Below are positions 38,701-46,343 of a stretch of DNA of 51,924 nucleotides, piece by piece (positions within the stretch are counted from its first letter, which is position 1; each line of letters opens with the position of its first letter). The DNA comes from a virus. The notes under the pieces were generated by a model. The model searched no databases. It saw nothing but the letters and a program-made list of their open reading frames with translations, and had not been told where the DNA came from. Where the stretch lies: positions 1 to 51,924 of IMG/VR virus record IMGVR_UViG_3300029913_000031. One strand, written 5' to 3'. Made by a program: the position numbers and the translations under genes.

Positions 38701-40007
38701 GTTCATCTTGCACCTATACGTTCGGGCCAAGTGGAGCCAGCGCCTCTGGCACCGGATGCACTTCATTCGGCACGGTTACAAACTTTGCAGCTTCGGCGGG
38801 CACTTGGCCTTCCTGGCTGGTTCCAACGGTGAGCAACTCTGCCTCTACACCATCTTTGTCAGTGATCGCCAGCGCGATACCTAACTCTGCGCTGGCCAAC
38901 AGTTCGACCACGGTAAATGGGCAGACTTGCACGTTGGGGGGCAGTTGCACCGTTGCAGCCACCGGATCGGCTATGAGTCCGAACGTCCCCGGCTGGCTGC
39001 AATATTTTGGCGACGGATCAAATGGCTCGAACACCAACGCCAGCGGCAACATGAGCGGCGAGTATAATTACACGACCTTCACCGTTCCTTATGGCAACAC
39101 GGTGACGGTGAACTCTGCGGCAGGTTTGATCGTCCACGTATCCGGCGCCTGCACGATTGCAGGGACGATTGAAGCGAATGGCGCAATGGCTGGATATGGA
39201 AATGGCTACCCGATGGATAGCAGCGGTGGCGGTGGGTCGGGTGGTGGCACTGCTGCCGGTACTGCTGGGCTACCCTATTACTACGCTACCAATATTGGTA
39301 CGACTGGCGGTGGAGCGGCAGGAGCAGCAAACGGCGGAAACGGTGGAAATGGAGGTACGCTTTCCTCCGGCCTTAAGCACAATTTCCTTGCCTTGGGAGC
39401 TGGGCTGGATGGCCTATATTCCTATGGCGGGGGTGGCAAGCAGGGAGGTAGCACAGGGGGAGCAGCCGGAAATGGTGGAGCACCTGTCATCCTGATGTGC
39501 GCCTCGATAACGGGTACAGACGGCACTCACACGGGCATCATTGACGCGAGTGGAGGATACGGCGCACCTCCTGCTGCAAACTCTACAGGAGCAGGATCAG
39601 GTGGAGGCGGGGGTGTCGTAGTTCTTTCCTCGCAAGCTGCCGTTTCGACTTGGCCATCCATCTACACGGCTGGTGGTCCTGGGGGCCTGGTTACCGTGCC
39701 TGAGGCTGCGGCAACAAGCGGGACCTGCACGAGCCAGCCCAAAGCAACACTGGGCGTCACTTCCGGGGCGCTGTCCAGTTGCACGGTGGTACAGGCTGGC
39801 GCAGGATGCGGCACAGGGACGAATGTAACTTTCAACATTCTGGGTGGCGGAGGGTCGGGCGGGACGGTTACCCCGACGTGGAGCGGAGGCGCTTTGGCCT
39901 CTTGCACGGCGTCGGGCGGTTCCGGCTACACGGCGGCAACCTATACGACATCCGGAACGGGCGGAGATGGCGGTGCTGGATGGAGCGCGGAGTTCCAAGG
40001 GTGGTAA
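35703..40007 (+). CDS. Giant chimeric fibre/surface protein with Sec signal peptide
   Basis: A 1434-aa protein starting MRKIILSIMLACIGPFSLAQ, a textbook signal peptide with cleavage likely after SLA. Residues 20-225 are AT-rich in DNA and resemble an extension domain ending in a fibre-like GSCTGLYAKADGTGCGPG. From about 36.4 kb the DNA becomes strongly GC-rich with different codon choice. The remainder is beta-rich and Gly/Ser/Thr-rich, with many cysteine pairs and a Gly-rich C-terminus (GGGGSGGG). Position after gp6 suggests a tail-fibre or baseplate adhesin. A cleavable signal is very unusual for virion proteins, so a secreted or host-captured protein is an alternative. Start overlaps the gp6 stop. 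Confidence 0.75.
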   Translation: MRKIILSIMLACIGPFSLAQNPATQIAPISALNAKYSNGTAPGYWVTAGTGLQAEISAGTVNCQGSIFIYSGGTLTLTASSLNYIYLNTSASCVPAVKTTNFGVTDIPVAIVLTNASVITSITDERTIFSGETARAITAETAAQATANAALPANGTSTTPGGNFQATNIIIGSGTPLLTMYNSGGEALFSGPLGSGLVNPVIIGGASGSCTGLYAKADGTGCGPGGSTTWNAMTNGAQTGSGPSQLNTLPGGLSVGTGAPSITLGGSTGNGTFPGTVVAGTTNGQINAAQQQTPAGTGNNGIANSFLACLAAPSVACSILAPANYAQTEAQPWGMGNTTDYGIPVNGPAATTTSGCVTDYRWGPPQVICHGGMSLGDNRHYAQPLFAQTVTSAGSGNTPHPAAALNLQQSVFGGTRDFDGDETSLNTMITQMWVHSSGSQAGHNISLTSYAPGDSIPLLTGAFSVGQGLAQNEGLEWRSRLGETGNVPEGRLNTQTCGATCTFALTQTQGVTGSWGNDLAMIDVTHGYNAGYISGISAGTFTGSSAANWDSTFGLTTATTTTTAAITTGSQTGGTNTMPLSNVTIPVASSTGFSTGQTVCMFDKVDPSWQCSHITAVPDGTHITVDVMNYPLTNNSTVAAGGLTGYGFGMDADWVVPGVTNGMAVSGESGLDGTVRVIYPIVSSASGNTLTIYNGAGVNGTINTRSYGYAPALTGSGGTATVSVSGGAVTACTATGGTSYTVNSPPTIQITGITYTSAPMIYPTVVGTALSGCTILNAGAGITGTPVVAVNNNPYHIYPQGRTLNVYNGATGAVDGSAIVTTPVVGTFATGDTLEQPHYFRIKINGLNFGFNNYQEGGQHSNFYFQSAGQFGSNDYEGQFANNNDPTLYDGYPAVSLTGYIPGRGQLTTPYGMVLSGPHRDGLFMGLPPYGGNGGSKMGAVVVGCGTSAQCAAWNATYPMLNAQGWNSAQAKQAEDILGYNPATQSWQLTSGSTGNAGAGSSCTYTFGPSGASASGTGCTSFGTVTNFAASAGTWPSWLVPTVSNSASTPSLSVIASAIPNSALANSSTTVNGQTCTLGGSCTVAATGSAMSPNVPGWLQYFGDGSNGSNTNASGNMSGEYNYTTFTVPYGNTVTVNSAAGLIVHVSGACTIAGTIEANGAMAGYGNGYPMDSSGGGGSGGGTAAGTAGLPYYYATNIGTTGGGAAGAANGGNGGNGGTLSSGLKHNFLALGAGLDGLYSYGGGGKQGGSTGGAAGNGGAPVILMCASITGTDGTHTGIIDASGGYGAPPAANSTGAGSGGGGGVVVLSSQAAVSTWPSIYTAGGPGGLVTVPEAAATSGTCTSQPKATLGVTSGALSSCTVVQAGAGCGTGTNVTFNILGGGGSGGTVTPTWSGGALASCTASGGSGYTAATYTTSGTGGDGGAGWSAEFQGW
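36400..40007 (+). other. GC-rich island within the fibre gene
   Basis: Base composition shifts visibly upward at about 36.38-36.48 kb and falls back after the stop at 40007. Codons ending in G or C predominate, against A/T-ending codons in the rest of the window. The coding frame is continuous through the junction, so foreign DNA was fused in frame to a native 5' part. Long shadow frames on both strands are a by-product of the high GC content. Confidence 0.8.
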
Positions 40008-40055
40008 GTTAACTCGGCGACACATGTACGGCGTGCCGCAAAAAAGGTTAAATAT

Positions 40056-43000
40056 ATGAAACGATTTCTCATAGCACTAGTATTCATGCTTCTTCCTTGT
40101 GTAGTCCACGCCCAAGCGTGGAGTGGACTACTTTATCCATATGGATCAGGAACTTGCACTGGCGCAACCCCAACAGGATGCGCGGTTGATTGGAGCGTAG
40201 CAGGCATACCGGGAGGTATTCCTACAGCAACACAAGCAGGTAGCACCATTACATCTACAGGTAGTGATCAAACCTCAGCTATAAACACGGCTTTAGCCGC
40301 TTGCGGTGGATCGGTAGGAGCCGAGAAATATGTTAATCTGGCTGCCGGTACTTTTGTGATCGCTGGTACATTAACGGTTCCAAGTTACTGCTACCTTAAT
40401 GGGCAGGGCGCGAATTCAACAATTCTGAATTTTACAGGTTCAAGCGGCAATGGTGCGATTATCCTTGGCTCATCCTCATTCCCAAGTACAGCCAATGATA
40501 CTGCGGTTACTAGCGGACTAACGGCCGGATCTACTAGTGTCACGGTAGCCAGTGCTACCAATATCTCAGTTGGTAAGTTACTCACAGTCACAGAATTAAA
40601 CTCTCTTGGCAACAACGTAAATTCGACTGGTACTGAAGGCTTCTGCAACTTTTGCGATGTATATGGAGGTTATAGGTCAAGTGGGCAGACCGTTCTAGTA
40701 ACCGGCGTGAGCGGGACCACAATCACCATTTCACCTGGGCTATACTGGACGTTTGGGTCCACGTTGCCTAGCTGGGCAACGTCGCATACATATTACCCTG
40801 GCGCGAACGTTACCAATGGTGGAAACATCTATCAGGAAACCGCGGCGCCTACAGGTTCAGGCGGTAATGGACCTTATAATTGCACAAGCGGCACAGGGTC
40901 TTTTTCAACAACTTCCGACGGAACTTGTACCTGGACACTATACGGATCAGGAACAACTACCGCTCCCTTAGCAACACCATTTTCTCCGTCAGCAATACAA
41001 GCCGGAGTAGAGAATCTGCAAATATATACGACAAATGCAGGAACAACTACAAGCGTTGGTGTCGATGTTCTTGGTTCGATGTGCGAAAATTGTTTTGTAC
41101 ACGGAGTCGAGGTAAATTACACCGATGCAGACTATTTTGATTTCCATTACAGCTACGGCGGAGAGGTTAGCAACAACTACTTCTCAAACGCTATTTTCCA
41201 CCAGCCTGGTACTTACGATTCGACTGGTCAAATCGATTTCTACACCTCAAAAATGAAAATTGAAAATAATATATGCGAAAGAGGACATGATTGCATAGTC
41301 ATTGAACGAGGGCCATCTGGTAACGTAATCAGCTATAACTATACTCTAGGCGAATTTGATCAAAATTCACCTAACTTTATGATAGGTGGTATCGATTTCC
41401 ATGGAGCAAATCCAGAATTTAACTTGCTTGAAGGGAATGTGCTGACAACCATTGATCTCGACTCAATTTGGGGATCTAGTACACGCAATACAGAATATCG
41501 TAACTGGGTAATCGGCAGTTCAGACAATGGGTATCCATTAGCAGCAGGGCGTAATACAGTTACCTCCGGAAGTACATTACAGGTTTGTAGCGCATTAACA
41601 TCGGGACATACCTGTAATCCATTTCAGGGAGCTAGAGCATTTCAGGCTTCCACGCTTTCAATAGGAAATAATGCGTTAGGCAATGTAATCGGTGGCCCTG
41701 AGCAAGAAAATAATATTGGATATGGTCCTGGACCCGGAGTAGGCGTAACGCCTTATAATAGTGGTACCGGACAAACCGACGCTGTACAATATCCTGTTAA
41801 CAGAAGTTATGATAGCCTTGTATATGGATGGTCCTTCGGCTATTCTGAAGCGGCGGACGATGGGGTTACAGCACCGGGCAATGCGGCTGATTCGACACTG
41901 GCATACTCTAGTGCTACCTTACACGGAAACTACGGAAATATTTCTAGTGCAATCGTATGGAAAACTGGGCTTACACACACACTACCCGCGTCATTCTATT
42001 TGAGTGCTAAACCATCTTGGTGGGGTACGACACTTTCTTATCCGGCTATTGGACCGGATGTTACTGGCGGCAGTGGTCCTGGCGGCCATGCGGCTCTTAT
42101 TCCTGCACAGGCCTGCTATGCAGCAATGGGCGGAACACCTGGTAATGCGGGATCTCCATTAACTTTTAACGCGGCATCTTGTTATAGTGCAGGCTTACCT
42201 GTTGCTGTCACCCCAACATTTTCACCGGTGGCGGGGACCTACACCAGTACCCAGAGTGTTGCTATTACGTCAACCACTCCGGGAGCATCGATTTACTATA
42301 CTACAGACGGAAGTACTCCAACAACAGCATCATCATTATACTCTACGCCTATTTCGGTATCAGTTTCCGAGACTATCCAAGCGCTTGCAGTAGCGTCTGG
42401 TTATACAAACAGTCCGGTAGGCTCGGCAGCCTTTGTTATTGGAACACCGGTGGCAGCATCGGCTAGTTTTTCTCCTGCAGCGGGAACATATACTTCTATT
42501 CAATTAGTTACAATTAGTAGTTCCACTACCGGTGCTACAATCTGGTATAATACAACCGGTACATTTACTGGCTGCACTACCACAACTTGCACGGGTGCAA
42601 CCCAAGTAACGGGTACGGTATCAGTTGCATCGTCGGAAACCCTCTATGCTATTGTTACCTACGCAGGATATACTAATTCTGCAATAACTTCCGCGGCCTA
42701 TACAATTAACCTACCTGCGGCTGCTCTCCCAACATTAACCCCCGGAGCGGGAACATATGTTGGAACACAATCTGTTACTATTGCAAGTACAACCCCGGGG
42801 GCAATACTCTATTACACGACAGATGGTACAACCCCGACACCATCCTCAACTCTATACACGGGTGCTATTTCGGTTACTGTATCAGAAACAGTAAAAGCAA
42901 TTGCAATAGCTCCGGGATACTCAAATAGCGCGATAGCCACCGCCGCATATGTAATCAACCTACCTACTGCGAGTGCGCCAACTTTTTCACCGGGAACAGC

Positions 43001-43571
43001 AACGTATACTTCGGTACAAACGGTGTCTATCTCTAGTGGAACATCTGGTGCTACAATCTGGTATAATACAACCGGTACATTTACTGGATGCAATACCACA
43101 ACTTGCACAGGAGCTACCCAAGTAACGGGTTCTGTTACCGTATCAACGACACAAACGTTGTATGCAATTGCTACTAAAATTGGATACAATAACTCTTCAA
43201 CGAGTTCGGCCGTCTATACTATTAACATCACGTCCACGACTGCAACTCCTATATTCAATCCAATAGCAGGCGTATATACTACTACACAAACAGTTATAAT
43301 TACCGATTCAACTCCTGGCTCGATCATCTATTATACAACAGATGGCACGACGCCCACTACTAGTTCTACCGTTTATACGGGTGGTATTTTGGTGGGTACA
43401 ACAAAAACCATTAATGCATTAGCGGCGGCTTCTGGATATAATAATTCCGCAATTGCCGCTGCCCCATATATAATCACAACAACGCCGGGAAACTGTGCAA
43501 TGACCTTAGGCGGGGGTGCAATAATTACATTAGGAATCAATGGCAGTATTACACTAAGCAATTGTCATTAA
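40056..43571 (+). CDS. Secreted beta-helix protein with chitobiase-like C-terminal repeats
   Basis: A 1171-aa protein starting MKRFLIALVFMLLPCVVHAQ, a clear Sec signal peptide (VHA cleavage). Residues about 60-540 show pectate-lyase/parallel-beta-helix features (GSDQTSAINTALAACGG, VNLAAGTFVIAGTLTVPS, then many N/G turn repeats such as EGNVLTTIDLDS). Residues about 715-1145 contain five chitobiase-type repeats (TPTFSPVAGTYTSTQSV... IYYTTDGSTPT). These are typical of bacterial extracellular carbohydrate-active proteins. It could be a tail spike depolymerase or an exported enzyme. AAAAAAGG precedes the ATG. Confidence 0.78.
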   Translation: MKRFLIALVFMLLPCVVHAQAWSGLLYPYGSGTCTGATPTGCAVDWSVAGIPGGIPTATQAGSTITSTGSDQTSAINTALAACGGSVGAEKYVNLAAGTFVIAGTLTVPSYCYLNGQGANSTILNFTGSSGNGAIILGSSSFPSTANDTAVTSGLTAGSTSVTVASATNISVGKLLTVTELNSLGNNVNSTGTEGFCNFCDVYGGYRSSGQTVLVTGVSGTTITISPGLYWTFGSTLPSWATSHTYYPGANVTNGGNIYQETAAPTGSGGNGPYNCTSGTGSFSTTSDGTCTWTLYGSGTTTAPLATPFSPSAIQAGVENLQIYTTNAGTTTSVGVDVLGSMCENCFVHGVEVNYTDADYFDFHYSYGGEVSNNYFSNAIFHQPGTYDSTGQIDFYTSKMKIENNICERGHDCIVIERGPSGNVISYNYTLGEFDQNSPNFMIGGIDFHGANPEFNLLEGNVLTTIDLDSIWGSSTRNTEYRNWVIGSSDNGYPLAAGRNTVTSGSTLQVCSALTSGHTCNPFQGARAFQASTLSIGNNALGNVIGGPEQENNIGYGPGPGVGVTPYNSGTGQTDAVQYPVNRSYDSLVYGWSFGYSEAADDGVTAPGNAADSTLAYSSATLHGNYGNISSAIVWKTGLTHTLPASFYLSAKPSWWGTTLSYPAIGPDVTGGSGPGGHAALIPAQACYAAMGGTPGNAGSPLTFNAASCYSAGLPVAVTPTFSPVAGTYTSTQSVAITSTTPGASIYYTTDGSTPTTASSLYSTPISVSVSETIQALAVASGYTNSPVGSAAFVIGTPVAASASFSPAAGTYTSIQLVTISSSTTGATIWYNTTGTFTGCTTTTCTGATQVTGTVSVASSETLYAIVTYAGYTNSAITSAAYTINLPAAALPTLTPGAGTYVGTQSVTIASTTPGAILYYTTDGTTPTPSSTLYTGAISVTVSETVKAIAIAPGYSNSAIATAAYVINLPTASAPTFSPGTATYTSVQTVSISSGTSGATIWYNTTGTFTGCNTTTCTGATQVTGSVTVSTTQTLYAIATKIGYNNSSTSSAVYTINITSTTATPIFNPIAGVYTTTQTVIITDSTPGSIIYYTTDGTTPTTSSTVYTGGILVGTTKTINALAAASGYNNSAIAAAPYIITTTPGNCAMTLGGGAIITLGINGSITLSNCH
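42211..43490 (+). repeat. Five chitobiase-type repeats, two with near-identical DNA
   Basis: About 250-265 nt per unit in the 3' third of the secreted beta-helix gene. Units 2 and 4 carry a GCTACAATCTGGTATAATAC-type stretch of about 85 nt at 42531-42616 and 43047-43132 that differs at only a few positions, while units 1, 3 and 5 share the IYYTTDG variant. This alternation suggests duplication of a two-repeat block. Confidence 0.8.
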
Positions 43572-43579
43572 ACGATTGC

Positions 43580-43626
43580 TAGATAGAAAAGCAGTAAGAG
43601 TTAACCTCTTACTGCTTTTCTATCTA
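43580..43626. terminator. Strong bidirectional terminator
   Basis: A perfect 21-bp stem (left arm begins TAGATAGAAAAGCAG) with loop TTAAC between the late plus-strand genes and the minus-strand RNA-repair operon. Confidence 0.9.
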
Positions 43627-43637
43627 ATAGTTTTCCT

Positions 43638-44738
43638 TTATATTTCAATATCTTCTCTGAAAGTATCGGTTGATTTAGGTTCAATCAATTTCCAAATAGT
43701 TTCGGACACATCTTTACCATCGAGCAACCCAAATAAAATTGATGCATAATATTTGTGATCGGTCTGTAAGAAAAATGCAGCGATATCTTTTCGTGTACCT
43801 CCACTCGGTTTACGATCTAGAATTCGTTGAGCCACAAATAGTATTTTGTAGTAATCATTGGTTAATTGTAAATTCCATTTATTCAACCAGGCCTTAAATT
43901 CGGTGGGGATAATTTCATCTGCTGCCCAAGCAAGAAGTTCTTCATTTTTTCCGTCTCGATGCATTTCCCAGATAGTATGCGGATTTAATCCCGTCAAAAT
44001 TCGATGCAATTGGCAATAGGTTTCAAATTTAATTTTGACTTTGAACCCAGTTGAGTATGTTGCAACATATCCTTCCTGATTTCGAATATTTTCTGCTACG
44101 CAAGTTTTTAAGTCTTTAACGTGATCTTTAACCAACGGTAATTCATTCGCGATGCAGTATGATTTTAAATCCGAACGCGATAATTCCTTACCGGTTTCAT
44201 TGTGAATTGCGCCTAGGGTTACAAGGCCTTCAAAATCGTATTGCACGACTATTCTATTTTCTGAAAAAATAACTTCGGTTAACAGAGTATAATCCCGCGG
44301 AAGTTTTAATCGGGGGTACTTTTTTTGCAGCCATTCGGTTGCCCAATGAGCCTGGTCTGATTCAAATGAACCACGAGTTGCTACATAATTTTGGTTGTCC
44401 CACGAATACAGTATGCCTAACGATCCGTCCATTTTAGTCGTTAACAGGGGAACTCCAGGAGGAAGATTAATCTCTAGAGTCTCGGGATGTCGTGCGTCAT
44501 TTAAGTTCCAAAATTTCGCAAACGGTCTAGCAACAATTTCTGTCGTATCCGTACGGTAAATTAGACCTCGGCAAGAATTCATTTCGGGACCCCAGACTAA
44601 ATCCTTGCTAAATTGAGCGATCTGGGTATAATTCAAAATTGCCAGAGGAAATGTTGAATGAAATTTTCTCGAGATAAATCGATTCTTAATTAATTCTTCT
44701 AAGATATCGACATTCATAATTTGATCTAGTTTAACCAT
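43638..44738 (-). CDS. rnlA: RNA ligase, T4 Rnl1-type
   Basis: A 366-aa nucleotidyltransferase: motif I KMDGS (K102, AMP-accepting lysine), motif III-like TLLTEVIF (151-158), motif IV EGYVAT (222-227), motif V KVKIK (233-237), and a C-terminal helical domain (240-366) as in T4 Rnl1. It seals 5'-phosphate/3'-OH RNA ends, classically repairing anticodon-cleaved tRNA. Same operon region as a second ligase and a Pnkp homologue. Coupled to the 123-aa gene by an 8-nt overlap. Late-style or read-through expression is not evident. Confidence 0.88.
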   Translation of the reverse strand: MVKLDQIMNVDILEELIKNRFISRKFHSTFPLAILNYTQIAQFSKDLVWGPEMNSCRGLIYRTDTTEIVARPFAKFWNLNDARHPETLEINLPPGVPLLTTKMDGSLGILYSWDNQNYVATRGSFESDQAHWATEWLQKKYPRLKLPRDYTLLTEVIFSENRIVVQYDFEGLVTLGAIHNETGKELSRSDLKSYCIANELPLVKDHVKDLKTCVAENIRNQEGYVATYSTGFKVKIKFETYCQLHRILTGLNPHTIWEMHRDGKNEELLAWAADEIIPTEFKAWLNKWNLQLTNDYYKILFVAQRILDRKPSGGTRKDIAAFFLQTDHKYYASILFGLLDGKDVSETIWKLIEPKSTDTFREDIEI

Positions 44739-45102
44739 CGCAGTCGCTCTTTTCTATCGTTATGGTTTTATCTTCCATAATGACCGTTACCTTTAATTCC
44801 CCGTACATTAGCAATAACTCTTTAGCAAGAATACTTGCATGTTCGTAAATTTTTTCTGGTGTTGATGGATACAAGGGATAATTAATTAAGCCTACGATAA
44901 ATCCGGGTTCAAATCCATCTATATTTTTATCTGCCGAGCTAGTATAGATAAATTCCGTTGGTGTTAGCGATACGCATAAACCTTTTGAATCACAATAGTT
45001 ATGCAAAATATCCCGAGCGGCATCCAATGTCTGAATCTTATCGGAATATGCCTCTCTGAGGCCAACGAAAATATTTGCGGTAATTGAAGAACAAGTTTTC
45101 AT
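44731..45102 (-). CDS. Conserved phage hypothetical protein
   Basis: A 123-aa protein: NIFVGLREAYSDKIQTLDAARDIL, VSLTPTEFIYT, GFIVGLINYPLYPSTP and an alpha/beta C-terminus. I recall similar sequences as common small phage proteins of unknown role. Predicted leaderless: a TTGAAA-N17-TATAAT promoter ends 6 nt before the ATG. Overlaps rnlA. Confidence 0.7.
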   Translation of the reverse strand: MKTCSSITANIFVGLREAYSDKIQTLDAARDILHNYCDSKGLCVSLTPTEFIYTSSADKNIDGFEPGFIVGLINYPLYPSTPEKIYEHASILAKELLLMYGELKVTVIMEDKTITIEKSDCDG

Positions 45103-45108
45103 AGTTTT

Positions 45109-45137
45109 ATTATAGCATTATTCAGATAACTTTTCAA
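45109..45137 (-). promoter_or_regulatory. Sigma70-type promoter, leaderless geometry
   Basis: Minus strand TTGAAA, 17-nt spacer, TATAAT, 6 nt, ATG at 45102. It overlaps the end of the upstream small gene. Confidence 0.6.
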
Positions 45138-45456
45138 GCAAATTATGACCTAGTATTTCCTTTAAAATTTCTGTCGCTTCATCCTGCCAATTCGGATTAC
45201 TTACCCAAACGGTTGGCATTACTAATTCGTTATATCTATTTGGGTTAATAGTGATATGTTTTTCAGTGATCGATTCTATTATGCACACCTCAGAGACCTG
45301 CGTAAAGGTTGTTCCATAATTACCATCGTTTCCCCAGGTATATCCTAAAATTTTAAGTTTTAACCGCTGGTATTCGTCATAAATTATGGCAATTTCGTTT
45401 TCTATCTCTACACGATCGCGTATTGCAGCAAGAACTCGTTTTTCTAGTAAACACAT
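45118..45456 (-). CDS. YTWG-family small protein C3
   Basis: A 112-aa protein related to those at 45682 and 46011: IYDEYQRLKLKILGYTWG near residues 24-42, a variable middle, PTVWVSNPNW, and a closing NLLEKLSE. The ending resembles that of the YPxA family but the body is longer and different. Starts directly at the stop of the 71-aa gene. Function unknown. Confidence 0.7.
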   Translation of the reverse strand: MCLLEKRVLAAIRDRVEIENEIAIIYDEYQRLKLKILGYTWGNDGNYGTTFTQVSEVCIIESITEKHITINPNRYNELVMPTVWVSNPNWQDEATEILKEILGHNLLEKLSE

Positions 45457-45672
45457 TTACACCAAACTTTTTGAAAATTCCAGTGCATCCATTACCTGTT
45501 CGATTAACCCATATTCATTATTGCATGGGTATTCGACATAATCTCCATTCGGATCCATAAGATTAACCCACCCAGAATCCCGTTCGACTTGTATGACTAT
45601 GCGGTAGCCTTCGGGTAGTTCTTGAGCGCATCTCTGTAATTGTGCATCGAGTTGTAATGGGTCAAAAGTCAT
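45457..45672 (-). CDS. Hypothetical small protein
   Basis: A 71-aa acidic protein (MTFDPLQLDAQLQRCAQELPEG...). TAGGAAAATATT precedes the ATG. Sits between members of the YTWG family but shows none of their motifs. Not recognised. Confidence 0.65.
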   Translation of the reverse strand: MTFDPLQLDAQLQRCAQELPEGYRIVIQVERDSGWVNLMDPNGDYVEYPCNNEYGLIEQVMDALEFSKSLV

Positions 45673-45681
45673 AATATTTTC

Positions 45682-46008
45682 CTATTCCGATAATTTTTCA
45701 ATCAATACTAGATTTACTTCGTTGGTTATACCGAGCATCGCTTCAATTTTCCAATTTTCATCGCTTATCCATCGAGTAGGAAAAATAAATTCACATCCCT
45801 GACCACTATTAACAGTGATAAATTTTAAATTCCATTTACGATTATATACTGGTCGAATAGTTGTATCTTTTGAACGACGTCCAAACCCCCAGGTATATCC
45901 TAAATTTTTCAATTTAATTGCCTGCCATTCGGCGTAAATGTGTTCAATCTCTTTTTCGATTAACTCGGTATTTTCGGCAACAATTTTAACTACTTCTACG
46001 GGAATCAT
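45682..46008 (-). CDS. YTWG-family small protein C2
   Basis: A 108-aa protein: IEHIYAEWQAIKLKNLGYTWGFG, FPTRWISDENW, and LVLIEKLSE. Closest relative in the window is C3. The start follows the upstream stop by 2 nt. Function unknown. Confidence 0.72.
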   Translation of the reverse strand: MIPVEVVKIVAENTELIEKEIEHIYAEWQAIKLKNLGYTWGFGRRSKDTTIRPVYNRKWNLKFITVNSGQGCEFIFPTRWISDENWKIEAMLGITNEVNLVLIEKLSE

Positions 46009-46010
46009 AC

Positions 46011-46343
46011 CTACTCCGACAATTTATCAATCAGTAATTTATTTTTCCGTCGTTTTAATTTCTTCCGAAGGCAATTTTTCCAATCCGGATTGTTAAGATA
46101 GGACACAGGAATTTTTAACGCACCTGATTTTCGAGCATTAATATAAATATCCGACTCTAATAATTCCATAGAAAGTACGTTTGCTTTTTGTTTTGAACTC
46201 CTGGCCCAAAAAGACGGTTTAACTAATCCAGTGCCTAGTTCTTCGATAAGTACATCTTGCCATTCATCGTACAACGTTGCCGCATACGTCTTAATGGCAA
46301 GAAGATTTTTAATTGTTGTATTATATAAATCTTCAGAAATCAT
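46011..46343 (-). CDS. YTWG-family small protein C1 (divergent)
   Basis: A 110-aa protein: ATLYDEWQDVLIEELGTG where the relatives have YTWG, IPVSYLNNPDW, and KNKLLIDKLSE. The ATG overlaps the RNA ligase stop (TAATG). Function unknown. Confidence 0.68.
   Translation of the reverse strand: MISEDLYNTTIKNLLAIKTYAATLYDEWQDVLIEELGTGLVKPSFWARSSKQKANVLSMELLESDIYINARKSGALKIPVSYLNNPDWKNCLRKKLKRRKNKLLIDKLSE

Noticed and set aside
36341-40059. Many long open frames on both strands within the fibre gene region
   Set aside because: They overlap a single continuous coding frame and follow from its high GC content; none has a ribosome site or family signature.
42211-43490. CRISPR-like or DGR template/variable repeats
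   Set aside because: Repeat units are in-frame protein domains of about 85 residues without spacers, and no reverse transcriptase is in the window.
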